From CBDIDH01 sp965277595 (GTDB lineage Bacteria > Planctomycetota > Planctomycetia > Isosphaerales > Isosphaeraceae): a stretch of DNA of 64,000 bases. Positions 51,541 to 60,735 of this stretch are shown here, in pieces. The notes beneath the pieces were generated by a model, which was given only the letters and a program-made list of their open reading frames with translations, searched no databases and was not told where the DNA came from. Where the stretch lies: the NCBI GenBank assembly GCA_965277595.1, contig CBDIDH010000001.1:1550001-1614000 (forward strand), given 5' to 3'. Made by a program: the position numbers and the translations under genes. Numbering within the stretch: the stretch's first letter is position 1; each line of letters opens with the position of its first letter.

Positions 51541-51767
51541 GGGAGGTTTGCAAGGTCGGTCTTTCCAAATGACCAATAGGGTTGTTGCTCAATAGCCGTA
51601 AGGTCAAAGGACAGAAGGACAAAGGGCAAAATGAAAAATCTGCCCTTTGTCCTTCTGTCCTTTGACCTTACGTCGAAAACAGTTCCTAATACGCAAAAAC
51701 CCTAATGACCGATGACCAAGAGGCGGAATTTCTTGGTCATTGGTCATGGGAACTTTGCCATTCCGCC
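51541..51767. repeat. TGACCRA-heptamer repeat, copy A4, interrupted
   Basis: Ends GGGAGGTTTGCAAGGTC and GAACTTTGCCATTCCGCC correspond to the terminal repeats of copies A3 and A5. The interior TGACCAA heptamers are split by the CCCTTTG-type element at 51578-51703. It lies between convergent genes. Confidence 0.78.
51578..51703. repeat. CCCTTTG-heptamer element, copy B2, nested in A4
   Basis: The 126-bp element is bounded by AGGGTTGTTGC and GCAAAAACCCT, imperfect inverted repeats. Its centre is a perfect 31-bp inverted repeat (left arm 51598-51628 starting GTAAGGTCAAAGGACAG, right arm 51641-51671) with a 12-nt A-rich loop. It contains no gene. Its position within copy A4 shows it arrived later. 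Confidence 0.85.
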
Positions 51768-51772
51768 GCCGT

Positions 51773-52654
51773 TTAGCGGATCGAGAGCGCGGTGCCCATG
51801 TGGTTGATCGCCGTCCGGATGTGGCCCCGGGCGCGAGCGTGGCTGGTGGTGTAAGAGCCTTGCTGGTTGATCTGCTGATAAATGCCCTGGGTCGTTCGCA
51901 TCGCCTGGTTCATCCGGGCGTCGGATTGTGCCTGGGTCAGGCGCGGGCGGTGGGTGTTTCGGTTGTTGTTGTTCAGGCTGAGGTTCCGGTTGTTCGAGAA
52001 GCCGGTGCCGCGATACACCATCGACCGATGCGAGAGGCTGCGGATCGCCAGGGAGATCGAGTGCATGGCCTTGACCCGGTGGCCGTTGTAATCGTGATCG
52101 AGCCGGGCGAGGCTTCGATGGACCGACCGGAGCCGCGAGACGATCGCCCGGTTATTCCCCTGCGATCGTCCGTAATACGACCGACGCGCGTACGAGTGAT
52201 TGCGATAGCCTCGGCCGTACCCGCGCGATCGATAGGTCCGGGTCGAGCTACCCCGGCCATAGCTCAGCGAGTTGGGAGAGACCTGGGACACCGACGCCGA
52301 GGCGGCCCGGGTTCGCGCCGCCGAAGATGTTCCCGAGGTTCGGGTCGAACTGGAATTCGCGCGAGCAACCGCCGTGTTGTTATGAACCTTGGCGGCGTTG
52401 TGCCGCGCCGGGGCCGCGGCGCGGGGCATCTTGGCGGCCCGAGGTTTGGGACTGTTATTCGCGCGGTGAGGCGCGGCCTGATGATGAGCCCGAGCGGCAT
52501 GCGCGGCGGGATGACCGCCACCGCCACCCCCCCGGCGCCCTCCTTTGGCCTCGGCCGTGGGCGCGAGAGTAAGGCTGACCGCCAGCGTCAGGAGTATCGA
52601 TCGACAGAACCAGGACGAGCGTGTGTTCGCGTTCAAAGGGAGAGACCCCGTCAA
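51773..52654 (-). CDS. Secreted Arg/His/Asn-rich low-complexity protein
   Basis: A signal peptide (ILLTLAVSLTLAPTAEA) is followed by GGRRGGGGGGHPAAHAARAHH and a long Ala/Arg/Ser/Asn-rich region. The last 140 residues are more complex (IVSRLRSVHRSLARLDHDYNGHRVKAMHSI, then RLTQAQSDARMNQAMRTTQGI) and helical, and may be a small conserved domain with regularly spaced His. No catalytic motif is recognised. It could be a surface or polyanion-binding protein. Confidence 0.65.
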   Translation of the reverse strand: MTGSLPLNANTRSSWFCRSILLTLAVSLTLAPTAEAKGGRRGGGGGGHPAAHAARAHHQAAPHRANNSPKPRAAKMPRAAAPARHNAAKVHNNTAVARANSSSTRTSGTSSAARTRAASASVSQVSPNSLSYGRGSSTRTYRSRGYGRGYRNHSYARRSYYGRSQGNNRAIVSRLRSVHRSLARLDHDYNGHRVKAMHSISLAIRSLSHRSMVYRGTGFSNNRNLSLNNNNRNTHRPRLTQAQSDARMNQAMRTTQGIYQQINQQGSYTTSHARARGHIRTAINHMGTALSIR

Positions 52655-52855
52655 GAATTCCGCCCGCGAGGAGTCGGGACGCGCCTCTCTTCGCCGACCC
52701 CGGCAAAGCGACCCCGATACTCATTCTAACCCCGTCTTTCGGCCGGGGTCTCGCGAAAACAAGGTTGATGCCCCGCGTTTCGCTGGCAAGCACGAACGCG
52801 TGGTCATCGGCCCGTTTGGCTTCGTTCAGGTTGACGGAATCGCGCGCCACGACGT

Positions 52856-53674
52856 TCAGGGCGATGGATACTCCAGAACCTCATCCAGCCAGGGGTCGAG
52901 GCGGGCGAGCTGCGCGACAAGCTCGGCGAAGGCGGCGGGAGCGTCGCGGAGATCCTCGGCGCGACCGGCCGATTCCAGCCGACGCGCCGCGAGGAAAGCC
53001 GGGCCGGTATCGATGATCCCGACCGCCCCCTTCAGCGAATGCGCCGCGCAGGCGACCCGGCACGGGTCATTCAGCGCGATTCCGGCTCGGATCTCGCGAA
53101 CCGAGTACTCCGCCTCGATCCGAAAAACGCGAACAAGATGCCTGAGATCATTCAACGATCCGCCGAGCCGGCCGAGCAGGGCGGGGGGGCTTTGTCGGTT
53201 TGCCGGTTCATCGTTCGAGACGACTGGAGGCGCGGGGGGGCATGCGGGGCAGACCTCGGCGATCGCTCGGGCGAGCGCGCGGGCCTGGAGCGGTTTGGCG
53301 AGATAGGCGTCCATTCCCGAGGAGAGACAGTGATCGCGATCCGTGGGCGTATCTCGGGCGGTCATGGCGATGATCGGGATGCGCAGGCCGGTTCGCAGTT
53401 CCCTCGACCGGATCAGGGCGGTGGCCTCGAACCCGTCGACCTCGGGCATTTGCACGTCCATGAGGATCAGGTCAAACGGCTCGCGTTCCCAGGCGGAGAC
53501 GGCCTCGTTGCCATTGCCCGCGGCGATGAAGGAGTGGCCCCAACGTTTCAGAAGGCCGCCGGTCAAGACAACATTCGTGGGGTTGTCTTCGGCGACAAGC
53601 ACGCGCAAGGTACGCTGTGGCTGGACGTGCGGCGAGTCGATGCCGGGGTGAGCCGCGTGGGGACGGGTGCTCAT
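52856..53674 (-). CDS. Response regulator receiver plus Hpt domain
   Basis: Residues 22-145 form a receiver domain with the acidic pocket AEDN (Glu29-Asp30), the phospho-acceptor Asp73 in LILMDVQMPEVDG, a conserved Thr in AMTAR, and Lys127 in LAKPLQ. A linker leads to an Hpt domain (about 165-260) with the phospho-His212 in CAAHSLKGAVG. This is the output end of a hybrid histidine-kinase phosphorelay without a kinase. The cognate kinase is not in the window. The gene is the middle of three leftward genes. Confidence 0.87.
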   Translation of the reverse strand: MSTRPHAAHPGIDSPHVQPQRTLRVLVAEDNPTNVVLTGGLLKRWGHSFIAAGNGNEAVSAWEREPFDLILMDVQMPEVDGFEATALIRSRELRTGLRIPIIAMTARDTPTDRDHCLSSGMDAYLAKPLQARALARAIAEVCPACPPAPPVVSNDEPANRQSPPALLGRLGGSLNDLRHLVRVFRIEAEYSVREIRAGIALNDPCRVACAAHSLKGAVGIIDTGPAFLAARRLESAGRAEDLRDAPAAFAELVAQLARLDPWLDEVLEYPSP

Positions 53675-53794
53675 GGCGTGGCGGGTCCCGTGATGAGCCT
53701 GTGGAACGAAGGAATGAGAAAAGGTCGCCCCGATGCCGACGTTCTCGGGGCGATCAAAATCGTGACGCGCAACGCCAGGGCCGGTCCGCTCAGT

Positions 53795-54733
53795 TCAGTC
53801 GCGCCAGGCCGTCTTGCCCGCATCGGCCGAGAGCAGGGTGCGTAGGCGCTCGCGGTTTTCCAGGCCGCGGGGATCGGTCGGGTCGATCCGGATCGCCGCG
53901 TCAAAGTCAAGCGTGGCATTGCGATACGCGGCGCCACTGTCCATCCGGGCGAACTTGATGACCCGGAGATACTCGCGCTGATTGGACCGGTACGAGGCCA
54001 GTCGCGATTTCCGCTCCTCGATCATCTCCTCGTTTCTCAACTTCTGGAAATCGGAGTCGGACCGGGTGTCGGCGTTCTCGGCGGCATCGGCCTTTTGCTT
54101 GGCGAGGTCATACTCCTTGGAGAGCCGGAACCACTCCTCGAAGCGCTCAAGGCTCCGTTCGGCGTCGGTCAACTGCCCGCTGTAAATCTGCCCGAGCTTC
54201 ATCCAGGCCGATCCTCGTTCGCAATACGCGGCGACCGAATTGGGGGCGAGCCGGATAGCCTGATCAAGGTCGGCCAGACCTCGGCGGACATCGGCGGAAT
54301 CAACGGACCTGACGCCCTTGTCGACCCAGGCTCGACCTCGATGAAAGAACGCCGGAGCACAACGCGGGTCGACGCGAATGACCTCGTCGAAGTCGGCAAT
54401 CGCGATGTCCGACTCTCCCTTGGCCAGCCAGAACCTCCCCCGGTCGAAGTAAAGTCCCGAATCGGGGCGTTCCAGAATTTTCTTCGAGTCGTCGGCGATC
54501 GCCTGGTTGATGGACTTGACCTCGCTGGCGAGTGCCCAGCCTCGCCCTGGCTTGCCGAGATCCCCCTCGGTCCTGAGCAAGAGCCGGTCGCCCTCGACCT
54601 TCTCCAGCCGGCAAAGGCTGCGATCCTTGACGACCTGCTTCACGTCGTCCAACTCCTCCGCGAGGGCCGGAGTGCCCGCGAGGACCAGGGCCAGCGCGAC
54701 CGCCGCCCAATCCGCCATCAATGGTTGTCGCAT
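53795..54733 (-). CDS. Secreted TPR-repeat protein
   Basis: A signal peptide (VALALVLAGTPALAE) is followed by a short SH3-like segment (RLEKVEGDRLLLRTEGDLGKPGRGW). TPR units follow (residues 90-190: LYFDRGRFWLAKGESDIAIADFDEVIRVDPRCAPAFFHRGRAWVDKG, AYCERGSAWMKLG), then a charged helical stretch, and a last TPR-like unit (TLDFDAAIRIDPTDPRGLENR). It is probably an extracytoplasmic scaffold. Start at 54733, or at the in-frame ATG five codons on. It is the first of three leftward genes. Confidence 0.75.
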   Translation of the reverse strand: MRQPLMADWAAVALALVLAGTPALAEELDDVKQVVKDRSLCRLEKVEGDRLLLRTEGDLGKPGRGWALASEVKSINQAIADDSKKILERPDSGLYFDRGRFWLAKGESDIAIADFDEVIRVDPRCAPAFFHRGRAWVDKGVRSVDSADVRRGLADLDQAIRLAPNSVAAYCERGSAWMKLGQIYSGQLTDAERSLERFEEWFRLSKEYDLAKQKADAAENADTRSDSDFQKLRNEEMIEERKSRLASYRSNQREYLRVIKFARMDSGAAYRNATLDFDAAIRIDPTDPRGLENRERLRTLLSADAGKTAWRD

Positions 54734-54888
54734 TCTCGGAACCTTTCTTGCCCTGTCGGTTGACCCAAAAGGGGACTCCCCTGCCTTATAAATAGGTCAC
54801 GCCCCGCGAACCGGTTCCAAAGTCGCGCCTTCGCCTGGTTGGAAACGTACTTTGTTCCGCTCTGGCTGGACCAGACGGGGTCTAACCA

Positions 54889-54993
54889 GGAGGATTGCAA
54901 AGTTTCGATGACCGAAGACCGAAAATTTTATCTTCATTGGTCATCGGTCCTTGGTCATTGGTCATTTGAAAAATAGAGACTTTGCAATCCTCC
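54889..54993. repeat. TGACCRA-heptamer palindromic repeat, copy A5
   Basis: The 105-bp element has perfect 15-bp terminal inverted repeats (GGAGGATTGCAAAGT / ACTTTGCAATCCTCC) around ATGACCGAAGACCG and GGTCATCGGTCCTTGGTCAT. It is the best-preserved copy and lies in the 402-bp gap (54734-55135) between divergent genes; the rest of that gap shows nothing recognisable. Confidence 0.9.
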
Positions 54994-55135
54994 CGAGGCG
55001 AACGTCGCCCCTTGCCCGGCCTGGATGACGGAGTTACACTAAGGTTTAACCTGGCCCGAGCGTCTTCAAGGCGACGACCGACCGGCCGGGCACCCTCCTC
55101 GACTGCTTCCGATTTCCCCGCGACGGAAAATCGAT

Positions 55136-57508
55136 ATGGCGAACCTCGTCCCAGGGCTGATCCGCCGGACCTCGCCGTTTTCAAGGCGCGCGATGGTCGT
55201 TCTCGCCCTGACTTGCGTCGTGAACGCCTCAAACGCCGCCGAGCCGACGTCGAAGCCGATCGACTTCAACCGCGAAATCCGGCCGATCCTTTCGAATCAC
55301 TGCTTTCAATGCCACGGTCCCGACGCCCGGAAACGCAAGGGGGTCAGCCAGCCCTTACGTCTCGACAACGAGGCCGGCGCCCTGGCCGATCTCGGCGGCT
55401 ATCGGGTGATCGTCAAGGGCGATCCCGAACAGAGCGACCTCATTCAGCGCCTCCAATCCGACGACCCCAGCGAGGTCATGCCCCCTCCGAACGCCGGTAA
55501 ACGCCTCTCGGCCGTTGAGATCGCCCGCCTGACCGAATGGGTCAAGCAAGGCGCGAACTATTCGAAACACTGGGCGTACGTGAAGCCCGATCGGCCCCCT
55601 TTGCCCGCCATCAAGGACGCCAACTGGCCCAAAACCGGTGCTGATGCCTTTATCCTGGCCCGCCTCGAACGCGAAGGACTCAAACCGTCGCGCCCGGCCG
55701 ACCCTTCCACATTAATTCGTCGTGTCTCTCTCGACCTGACCGGCCTGCCGCCGACCCCCGATGAAGTCGATCGATTCGTCAACGACCCTTCGGCCGGTGC
55801 CTATGATCGGCTCGTCGACCGACTCCTCGATTCCCCCGCTTACGGCGAGCACTGGGCGCGTGCCTGGCTTGACCTCGCCCGTTACGCCGATTCCGCCGGA
55901 TACGCGGACGATCCGCCGAGAACGATCTGGGCCTATCGCGATTACGTCATCCGTTCCCTGAACGCGAACAGACCCTTTGATCAGTTCACGATCGAGCAGA
56001 TCGCCGGTGACCTCTTGCCCGATCCGACCGAAGACCAGGTCATCGCCACGGCCTTTCATCGCAATACGTTGACGAACAACGAAGGCGGGACGAACGACGA
56101 GGAGTTCCGCAACGTCGCCATCGTCGACCGCGTGAACACAACGTTAGCCGTCTGGATGGGCACCACGATCGCCTGCGCCCAATGTCACGACCACAAATAC
56201 GACCCGTTCACCCAGGAAGAATACTTTCGCCTCTTCTCCATCTTCAACAACACCGCCGACGCCGACCGAGGCGATGAAAGCCCCCTCCTTCCTCTCTATC
56301 GAGACGGCAAAAAGGCCGGCCGCGATCGGTTGACCGCCGAGATCGAACGCCTCAAGGCAACGCACGAGCGTCCCGAGTTGATCCCGGCCCTGAACAAACA
56401 GGTCGCCGCGTTACCCCCCTCGACGACCGTTCCCGTGCTCCGCGAACTCCCCGCGAACGGCAAGCGAACGACCCGGATTCAGTTTCGCGGCAACTTCAAT
56501 GACCTTGGCCCCGAGGTCGCGCCCGGCCTCCCCGCCGTCTTTCCGGGCTTGCCGGCAGGCGTTCCCGTCGATCGATTGAGCCTGGCGCGCTGGCTGGTTG
56601 ATGCCGAGAACCCGATGACCGGGCGGGTGATCGCCAATCGCTGCTGGGAGCAAATCTTCGGCGTCGGTCTCGTGCCGACGCCCGAGGAGTTCGGCACCCA
56701 GGGGGAGCCCCCAACGCATCCCGAGCTTCTCGACTGGCTGGCGACCGAACTTGTCGGCAACGGCTGGAACATGAAGGCGTTTTTGAAACTCCTCGTCACC
56801 TCGGCCGCCTATCGGCAAGACTCCGCCGTGACGCCCGAACTCCTGCGCCGCGACCCCGACGACCGGCTTCTCACCCGTGGACCTCGCTTCCGCCTTCCGG
56901 CCGAGACCGTCCGCGATCAGGCCCTCTTCGTCGCGGGCCTTTTGAGTCCGGCGATGTTCGGCCCGCCGGTCAAACCGCCGCAACCTTCGGTCGGCCTCAG
57001 CGCGGCCTTCGGCGGCGGGATCGACTGGCAGACCAGCCCCGGTCAGGACAAGTACCGACGCGCCCTTTACACCACCTGGCGGCGCTCGAATCCTTATCCA
57101 TCCATGGCCACCTTTGACGCCCCCAATCGCGAGGTCTGCGTCGTCAAGCGCACGCCGACGAACACGCCGCTTCAGGCCCTTGTCACCCTGAACGACCCGG
57201 TTTACGTCGAGGCCGCCCAGGCCCTCGGACGCCGGATCAACGCCCGCGATGGCTCAACATCCGACCGCGTCCGCCACGGATTCCGGCTCTGTCTCGCCCG
57301 GGAACCGACCGAGGCCGAGACAGTCCGCCTCGTCCAGCTTTTCGAGACCGTTCGCGCGTCAATGGCCAGGGAACCAGGCAAGGCGCTGAGTCTGGCGACG
57401 GTTCCGCTCGGCCCGCAACCTGCCGGGTCGAACGTCGCCGATCTGGCGGCCTGGACCGTCGTCGGCAACGTCGTTTTGAATCTTGATGAGATGCTGATGA
57501 AGCGCTGA
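55136..57508 (+). CDS. Planctomycete cytochrome (PSCyt1) DUF1549/DUF1553 protein
   Basis: The 790-residue protein has a signal peptide (MVVLALTCVVNASNAA) and a PSCyt1 heme domain with CFQCH (Cys56, Cys59, His60) and VMPPPNAGKRL. DUF1549 follows (about 160-370: DAFILARLEREGL, RRVSLDLTGLPPTPDEV, GEHWARAWLDLARYADS), then a second CxxCH (ACAQCHDHKYDPFTQ). DUF1553 (about 500-750: LARWLVDAENPMTGRVIANRCWEQIFG) completes it. These proteins are exported, planctomycete-specific in abundance, and usually paired with DUF1501 proteins, as here (next gene 53 bp on). Role unproven; redox-linked polysaccharide breakdown has been suggested. Confidence 0.92.
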   Translation: MANLVPGLIRRTSPFSRRAMVVLALTCVVNASNAAEPTSKPIDFNREIRPILSNHCFQCHGPDARKRKGVSQPLRLDNEAGALADLGGYRVIVKGDPEQSDLIQRLQSDDPSEVMPPPNAGKRLSAVEIARLTEWVKQGANYSKHWAYVKPDRPPLPAIKDANWPKTGADAFILARLEREGLKPSRPADPSTLIRRVSLDLTGLPPTPDEVDRFVNDPSAGAYDRLVDRLLDSPAYGEHWARAWLDLARYADSAGYADDPPRTIWAYRDYVIRSLNANRPFDQFTIEQIAGDLLPDPTEDQVIATAFHRNTLTNNEGGTNDEEFRNVAIVDRVNTTLAVWMGTTIACAQCHDHKYDPFTQEEYFRLFSIFNNTADADRGDESPLLPLYRDGKKAGRDRLTAEIERLKATHERPELIPALNKQVAALPPSTTVPVLRELPANGKRTTRIQFRGNFNDLGPEVAPGLPAVFPGLPAGVPVDRLSLARWLVDAENPMTGRVIANRCWEQIFGVGLVPTPEEFGTQGEPPTHPELLDWLATELVGNGWNMKAFLKLLVTSAAYRQDSAVTPELLRRDPDDRLLTRGPRFRLPAETVRDQALFVAGLLSPAMFGPPVKPPQPSVGLSAAFGGGIDWQTSPGQDKYRRALYTTWRRSNPYPSMATFDAPNREVCVVKRTPTNTPLQALVTLNDPVYVEAAQALGRRINARDGSTSDRVRHGFRLCLAREPTEAETVRLVQLFETVRASMAREPGKALSLATVPLGPQPAGSNVADLAAWTVVGNVVLNLDEMLMKR

Positions 57509-57561
57509 GCGTCTTCTTTCCTTTCAAGGCGTCGGCTCTTGCCAATAAGAGGACGAGGACG

Positions 57562-59019
57562 ATGGACCCCCGACTTGAACGCCTCCGGCACGTCACCCGA
57601 CGGCACTTCCTCAGGGAAACCCAGGCGGGGATCGGCGGCATGGCGCTCGCCGCCTTGCTCGCGGGCGAGGCTCGCCCCAGTTCTGATTCAAGCCGGGCCG
57701 AGAACCCCCTGGCCCCGAAGGCGCCCCACTTCGCCCCCAAAGCGAAGCGCGTCATTTATCTTCACCTGACCGGCTCGCCGCCGCATCTCGACCTTTTCGA
57801 CTACAAGCCCGAACTCGTCAAGCGGACTGGCGAAGCCTGTCCCGACGCCTATTTGAAAGGCAAGCGGTTCGCGTTCACGTCGGGCACGCCCAGGCTTCTG
57901 GGAACGCCTCGCACGTTCACGCGGCACGGCGAAGGGGGCGTCTGGATCTCCGACGCCCTGCCACACCTGCAAGGCGTCGCCGACGAGCTATGCGTGATCC
58001 GATCGATGACGACCGATCAGTTCAACCACGCCCCGGCCGAGCTTTTACTCTTCACCGGCTCGCCGCGATCGGGTCGGCCGTCAATGGGTGCCTGGGCGAC
58101 CTATGGGCTCGGCACCGAGAACGCCAACCTCCCCGGTTATGTCGTCCTGATTTCCAGCGGCGTGCAGCCGAACGGCGGCAAAAGCTCCTTCGGCAGCGGG
58201 TTCATCCCCTCGGTTTATCAAGGGGTTCAGTGTCGTTCGCAGGGAGACCCCGTTCTTTATGCGTCGGACCCGGCCGGGATGGATCGAACCGTGCGCCGCG
58301 AAAGTCTCGATGCCCTGCGCGACCTCAACGAGATGCAGGCCCGCGAGTTGGGCAACCCGGAAACCCTGACGCGGATCGCTCAGTATGAACTCGCCTATCG
58401 AATGCAAACGTCGGTTCCCGAGGTGATGGACATTGCCCGCGAGCCGAAAACCGTGCTGGAAGACTATGGCGCTCAGCCGGGCGCGGCGAGCTTCGCCAAT
58501 AATTGCCTGCTGGCGCGTCGGTTGGTGGAGCAGGGGGTTCGCTTCGTTCAGCTTTTCGATTGGGGCTGGGACTTTCACGGCACCGGCCCCGGCGAGGACA
58601 TTCGCGGCGGCCTCACCAAAAAATGCGCCACGATGGATCGCCCCGTGGCCGCCCTCATCAAGGATCTCCGCCAGCGCGGCCTTCTCGACGAAACCCTGAT
58701 CGTCTGGGGAGGCGAATTCGGCCGGACCCCCTTCCGCGAGGGACGCACGGCGGGGGGCAACGTCCTCGGCCGCGACCATTTTCCCGACTGTTACACGATG
58801 ATGATGGCCGGCGGCGGCGTTCAAGGCGGAATCATGTACGGCGAGTCAGACGACCTGGGCTTCAGCGTCGCCCGCGACAAGGTTCACGTCCACGACCTCC
58901 AGGCGACGATCCTTCACCTCCTCGGATTCGATCACGAGAAATTGACGTATCGATTCCAGGGACGTGATTATCGCCTCACCGACGTCGCCGGAAAGGTCGT
59001 TCGCGGCGTTCTCGCCTGA
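57562..59019 (+). CDS. DUF1501 protein with Tat signal
   Basis: The export signal is RRHFLRETQAGIGGMALAALLAG, twin-arginine type. The DUF1501 fold shows HLTGSPPHLDLFDYKPEL, IRSMTTDQFNHAPAELLL, GWDFHGTG and GGEFGRTPFREG followed by GRDHFPDCYTMMMAGGG. At 485 residues it is a longer DUF1501 subtype than the one at 3050. It is expressed with the preceding DUF1549/DUF1553 cytochrome (53-bp gap) and the following sulfatase (25 bp). The pair is the usual planctomycete arrangement. Confidence 0.92.
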   Translation: MDPRLERLRHVTRRHFLRETQAGIGGMALAALLAGEARPSSDSSRAENPLAPKAPHFAPKAKRVIYLHLTGSPPHLDLFDYKPELVKRTGEACPDAYLKGKRFAFTSGTPRLLGTPRTFTRHGEGGVWISDALPHLQGVADELCVIRSMTTDQFNHAPAELLLFTGSPRSGRPSMGAWATYGLGTENANLPGYVVLISSGVQPNGGKSSFGSGFIPSVYQGVQCRSQGDPVLYASDPAGMDRTVRRESLDALRDLNEMQARELGNPETLTRIAQYELAYRMQTSVPEVMDIAREPKTVLEDYGAQPGAASFANNCLLARRLVEQGVRFVQLFDWGWDFHGTGPGEDIRGGLTKKCATMDRPVAALIKDLRQRGLLDETLIVWGGEFGRTPFREGRTAGGNVLGRDHFPDCYTMMMAGGGVQGGIMYGESDDLGFSVARDKVHVHDLQATILHLLGFDHEKLTYRFQGRDYRLTDVAGKVVRGVLA

Positions 59020-59044
59020 AAAAAATCCAAAGGGGACGAGACGG

Positions 59045-60550
59045 ATGCGGTCGAGATCACTTCAGGCGATCGGCATCATTGTATTTCTGGCCCTCGTCGG
59101 TTCGCCGATCACCGATGTTTCGGCCGCCGCTGCCGATCCGCCGAACATCGTCCTGATCATCGCCGATGATCTCGGCTGGAACGACTGCGGACCTTACGGC
59201 AACCCCCGGGTCAAGACGCCGAACCTTGACCGCCTCGCCCGTGAAGGGATGCGGTTCGATCGCGCCTTTGTCACGGCAAGCTCTTGCAGCCCGAGCCGCG
59301 CGAGCCTCATCACCGGCCGATATCCGCACAGCACAGGCGCCGAGGAACTTCATCTCCCCTTGCCGGCCAGTCAGGTCACCTTTGTCGAAACCTTGAAAAA
59401 GGCCGGTTACTGGACCGCCTCAGCCGGCAAGTGGCATCTTGGCAATGCCATCAAAGACCGCTTTGACCTCGTCCGCGAGGCGAATCCGGCGGGCTTTCAA
59501 CTCGGGAGCAAGATTCGCCTGAACGCCGAGGGGACCTCCGCCGCGCAGGCCGGTTGCGATCAATGGGTGCCCGTGCTTCGCGACCGTCCCCCGGGAAAAC
59601 CCTTCTTCCTCTGGCTCGCCTCGCTCGACCCGCACCGCGATTACGAACCCAAAACGATCGCCGAGCCGCACCGGCCCGAAGACGTCGTCGTCCCGCCGTT
59701 CTTGCCCGACCTTCCCGACGTCCGCAAGGATCTGGCCCTTTATTACGATGAGATCAGCCGCCTTGACCACCACGTCGGCGCTGTCCTGGACGAGATCGAC
59801 CGCCAGAAGATCGCCGAATCCACACTTGTTCTCTTCCTGAGCGACAACGGCCGCCCCTTCCCGCGCTGCAAGACGACCTTGTACGACTCGGGAATCAAAA
59901 CGCCGATGCTCGCCCGATGGCCGGGTCACGTTCCCGCCGGCTCGGTCTCGAAAAGCCTTGTGAGCACGGTCGACCTCGCTCCGACCTTTCTCAGGCTCGC
60001 CGGTCTCGAACCTGGTCCGACGATTCAAGGTCACGACATCTCCGCAATCCTTCACGACCCGAAAACCAAAGTGCGCGAATTTATCTTCGCCGAACGGAAC
60101 TGGCACGATTACGCCTCGCACGGCCGCGCCGTTCGTTCGGAAAATTTTCTGTACATTCGCAACGACGACACCGAGAACCCCCTGACGCCCCCCGCCGACG
60201 CCGTTCGAAGTCCCACCTTTGAGGCGATGCGCAGGCTTCGCGACGAGGGGAAGCTTTCCCGATCCGAGCGCGTCAGCTTCGAAAAGCCACGTCCAAAAGA
60301 AGAGCTTTACGACCTCGCGACCGACTTTCTTGAAGAAAATAATGTTGTCGCCGATCCGAAATATCAAGCTGAGCTGACTCGTTTGCGCAAGGCATTGAAG
60401 GACTGGACGCGTGAAACCGGCGATTCCTTGCCCGAATCACTCACGCCCGACGAGTTTGATCGCGAGACCGGCTCGCCCTTGCCTCACCGACAGCGGCCTC
60501 GCACCCGAAGGCCGGCCCCGGCCGTTCCACCGACTCCGAAATCCGAGTGA
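59045..60550 (+). CDS. Sulfatase (formylglycine-dependent)
   Basis: The start at 59045 (ATG after GGGGACGAGACGG) gives a signal peptide (SLQAIGIIVFLALVGSPITDVSA). The sulfatase fold is intact: metal ligands Asp41-Asp42 in LIIADDLGWND, the maturation motif CSPSR (Cys81, converted to formylglycine by an FGE enzyme), GKWHLG near 135, and the C-terminal DNGR. It hydrolyses sulfate esters, probably of polysaccharides, in the periplasm or outside. Exact substrate is unknown. It closes the cytochrome-DUF1501-sulfatase set. Confidence 0.92.
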   Translation: MRSRSLQAIGIIVFLALVGSPITDVSAAAADPPNIVLIIADDLGWNDCGPYGNPRVKTPNLDRLAREGMRFDRAFVTASSCSPSRASLITGRYPHSTGAEELHLPLPASQVTFVETLKKAGYWTASAGKWHLGNAIKDRFDLVREANPAGFQLGSKIRLNAEGTSAAQAGCDQWVPVLRDRPPGKPFFLWLASLDPHRDYEPKTIAEPHRPEDVVVPPFLPDLPDVRKDLALYYDEISRLDHHVGAVLDEIDRQKIAESTLVLFLSDNGRPFPRCKTTLYDSGIKTPMLARWPGHVPAGSVSKSLVSTVDLAPTFLRLAGLEPGPTIQGHDISAILHDPKTKVREFIFAERNWHDYASHGRAVRSENFLYIRNDDTENPLTPPADAVRSPTFEAMRRLRDEGKLSRSERVSFEKPRPKEELYDLATDFLEENNVVADPKYQAELTRLRKALKDWTRETGDSLPESLTPDEFDRETGSPLPHRQRPRTRRPAPAVPPTPKSE

Positions 60551-60735
60551 TGGAGAGATCGCCGAACATAATCTGCGCTGACTTGATCGGCGATGGCCTT
60601 GGAGTATGATCGAAGCCAGACACGGGATTTCGAGCCCGACCAACTCGGCCGCGCCGGCCCTCTCGACCGCGAGCCCCGTCTTTTTGTGGGGTTTCGCCGC
60701 GTCCGAAGGGTCTCGGGCGCAGAGGGACGTACGCG

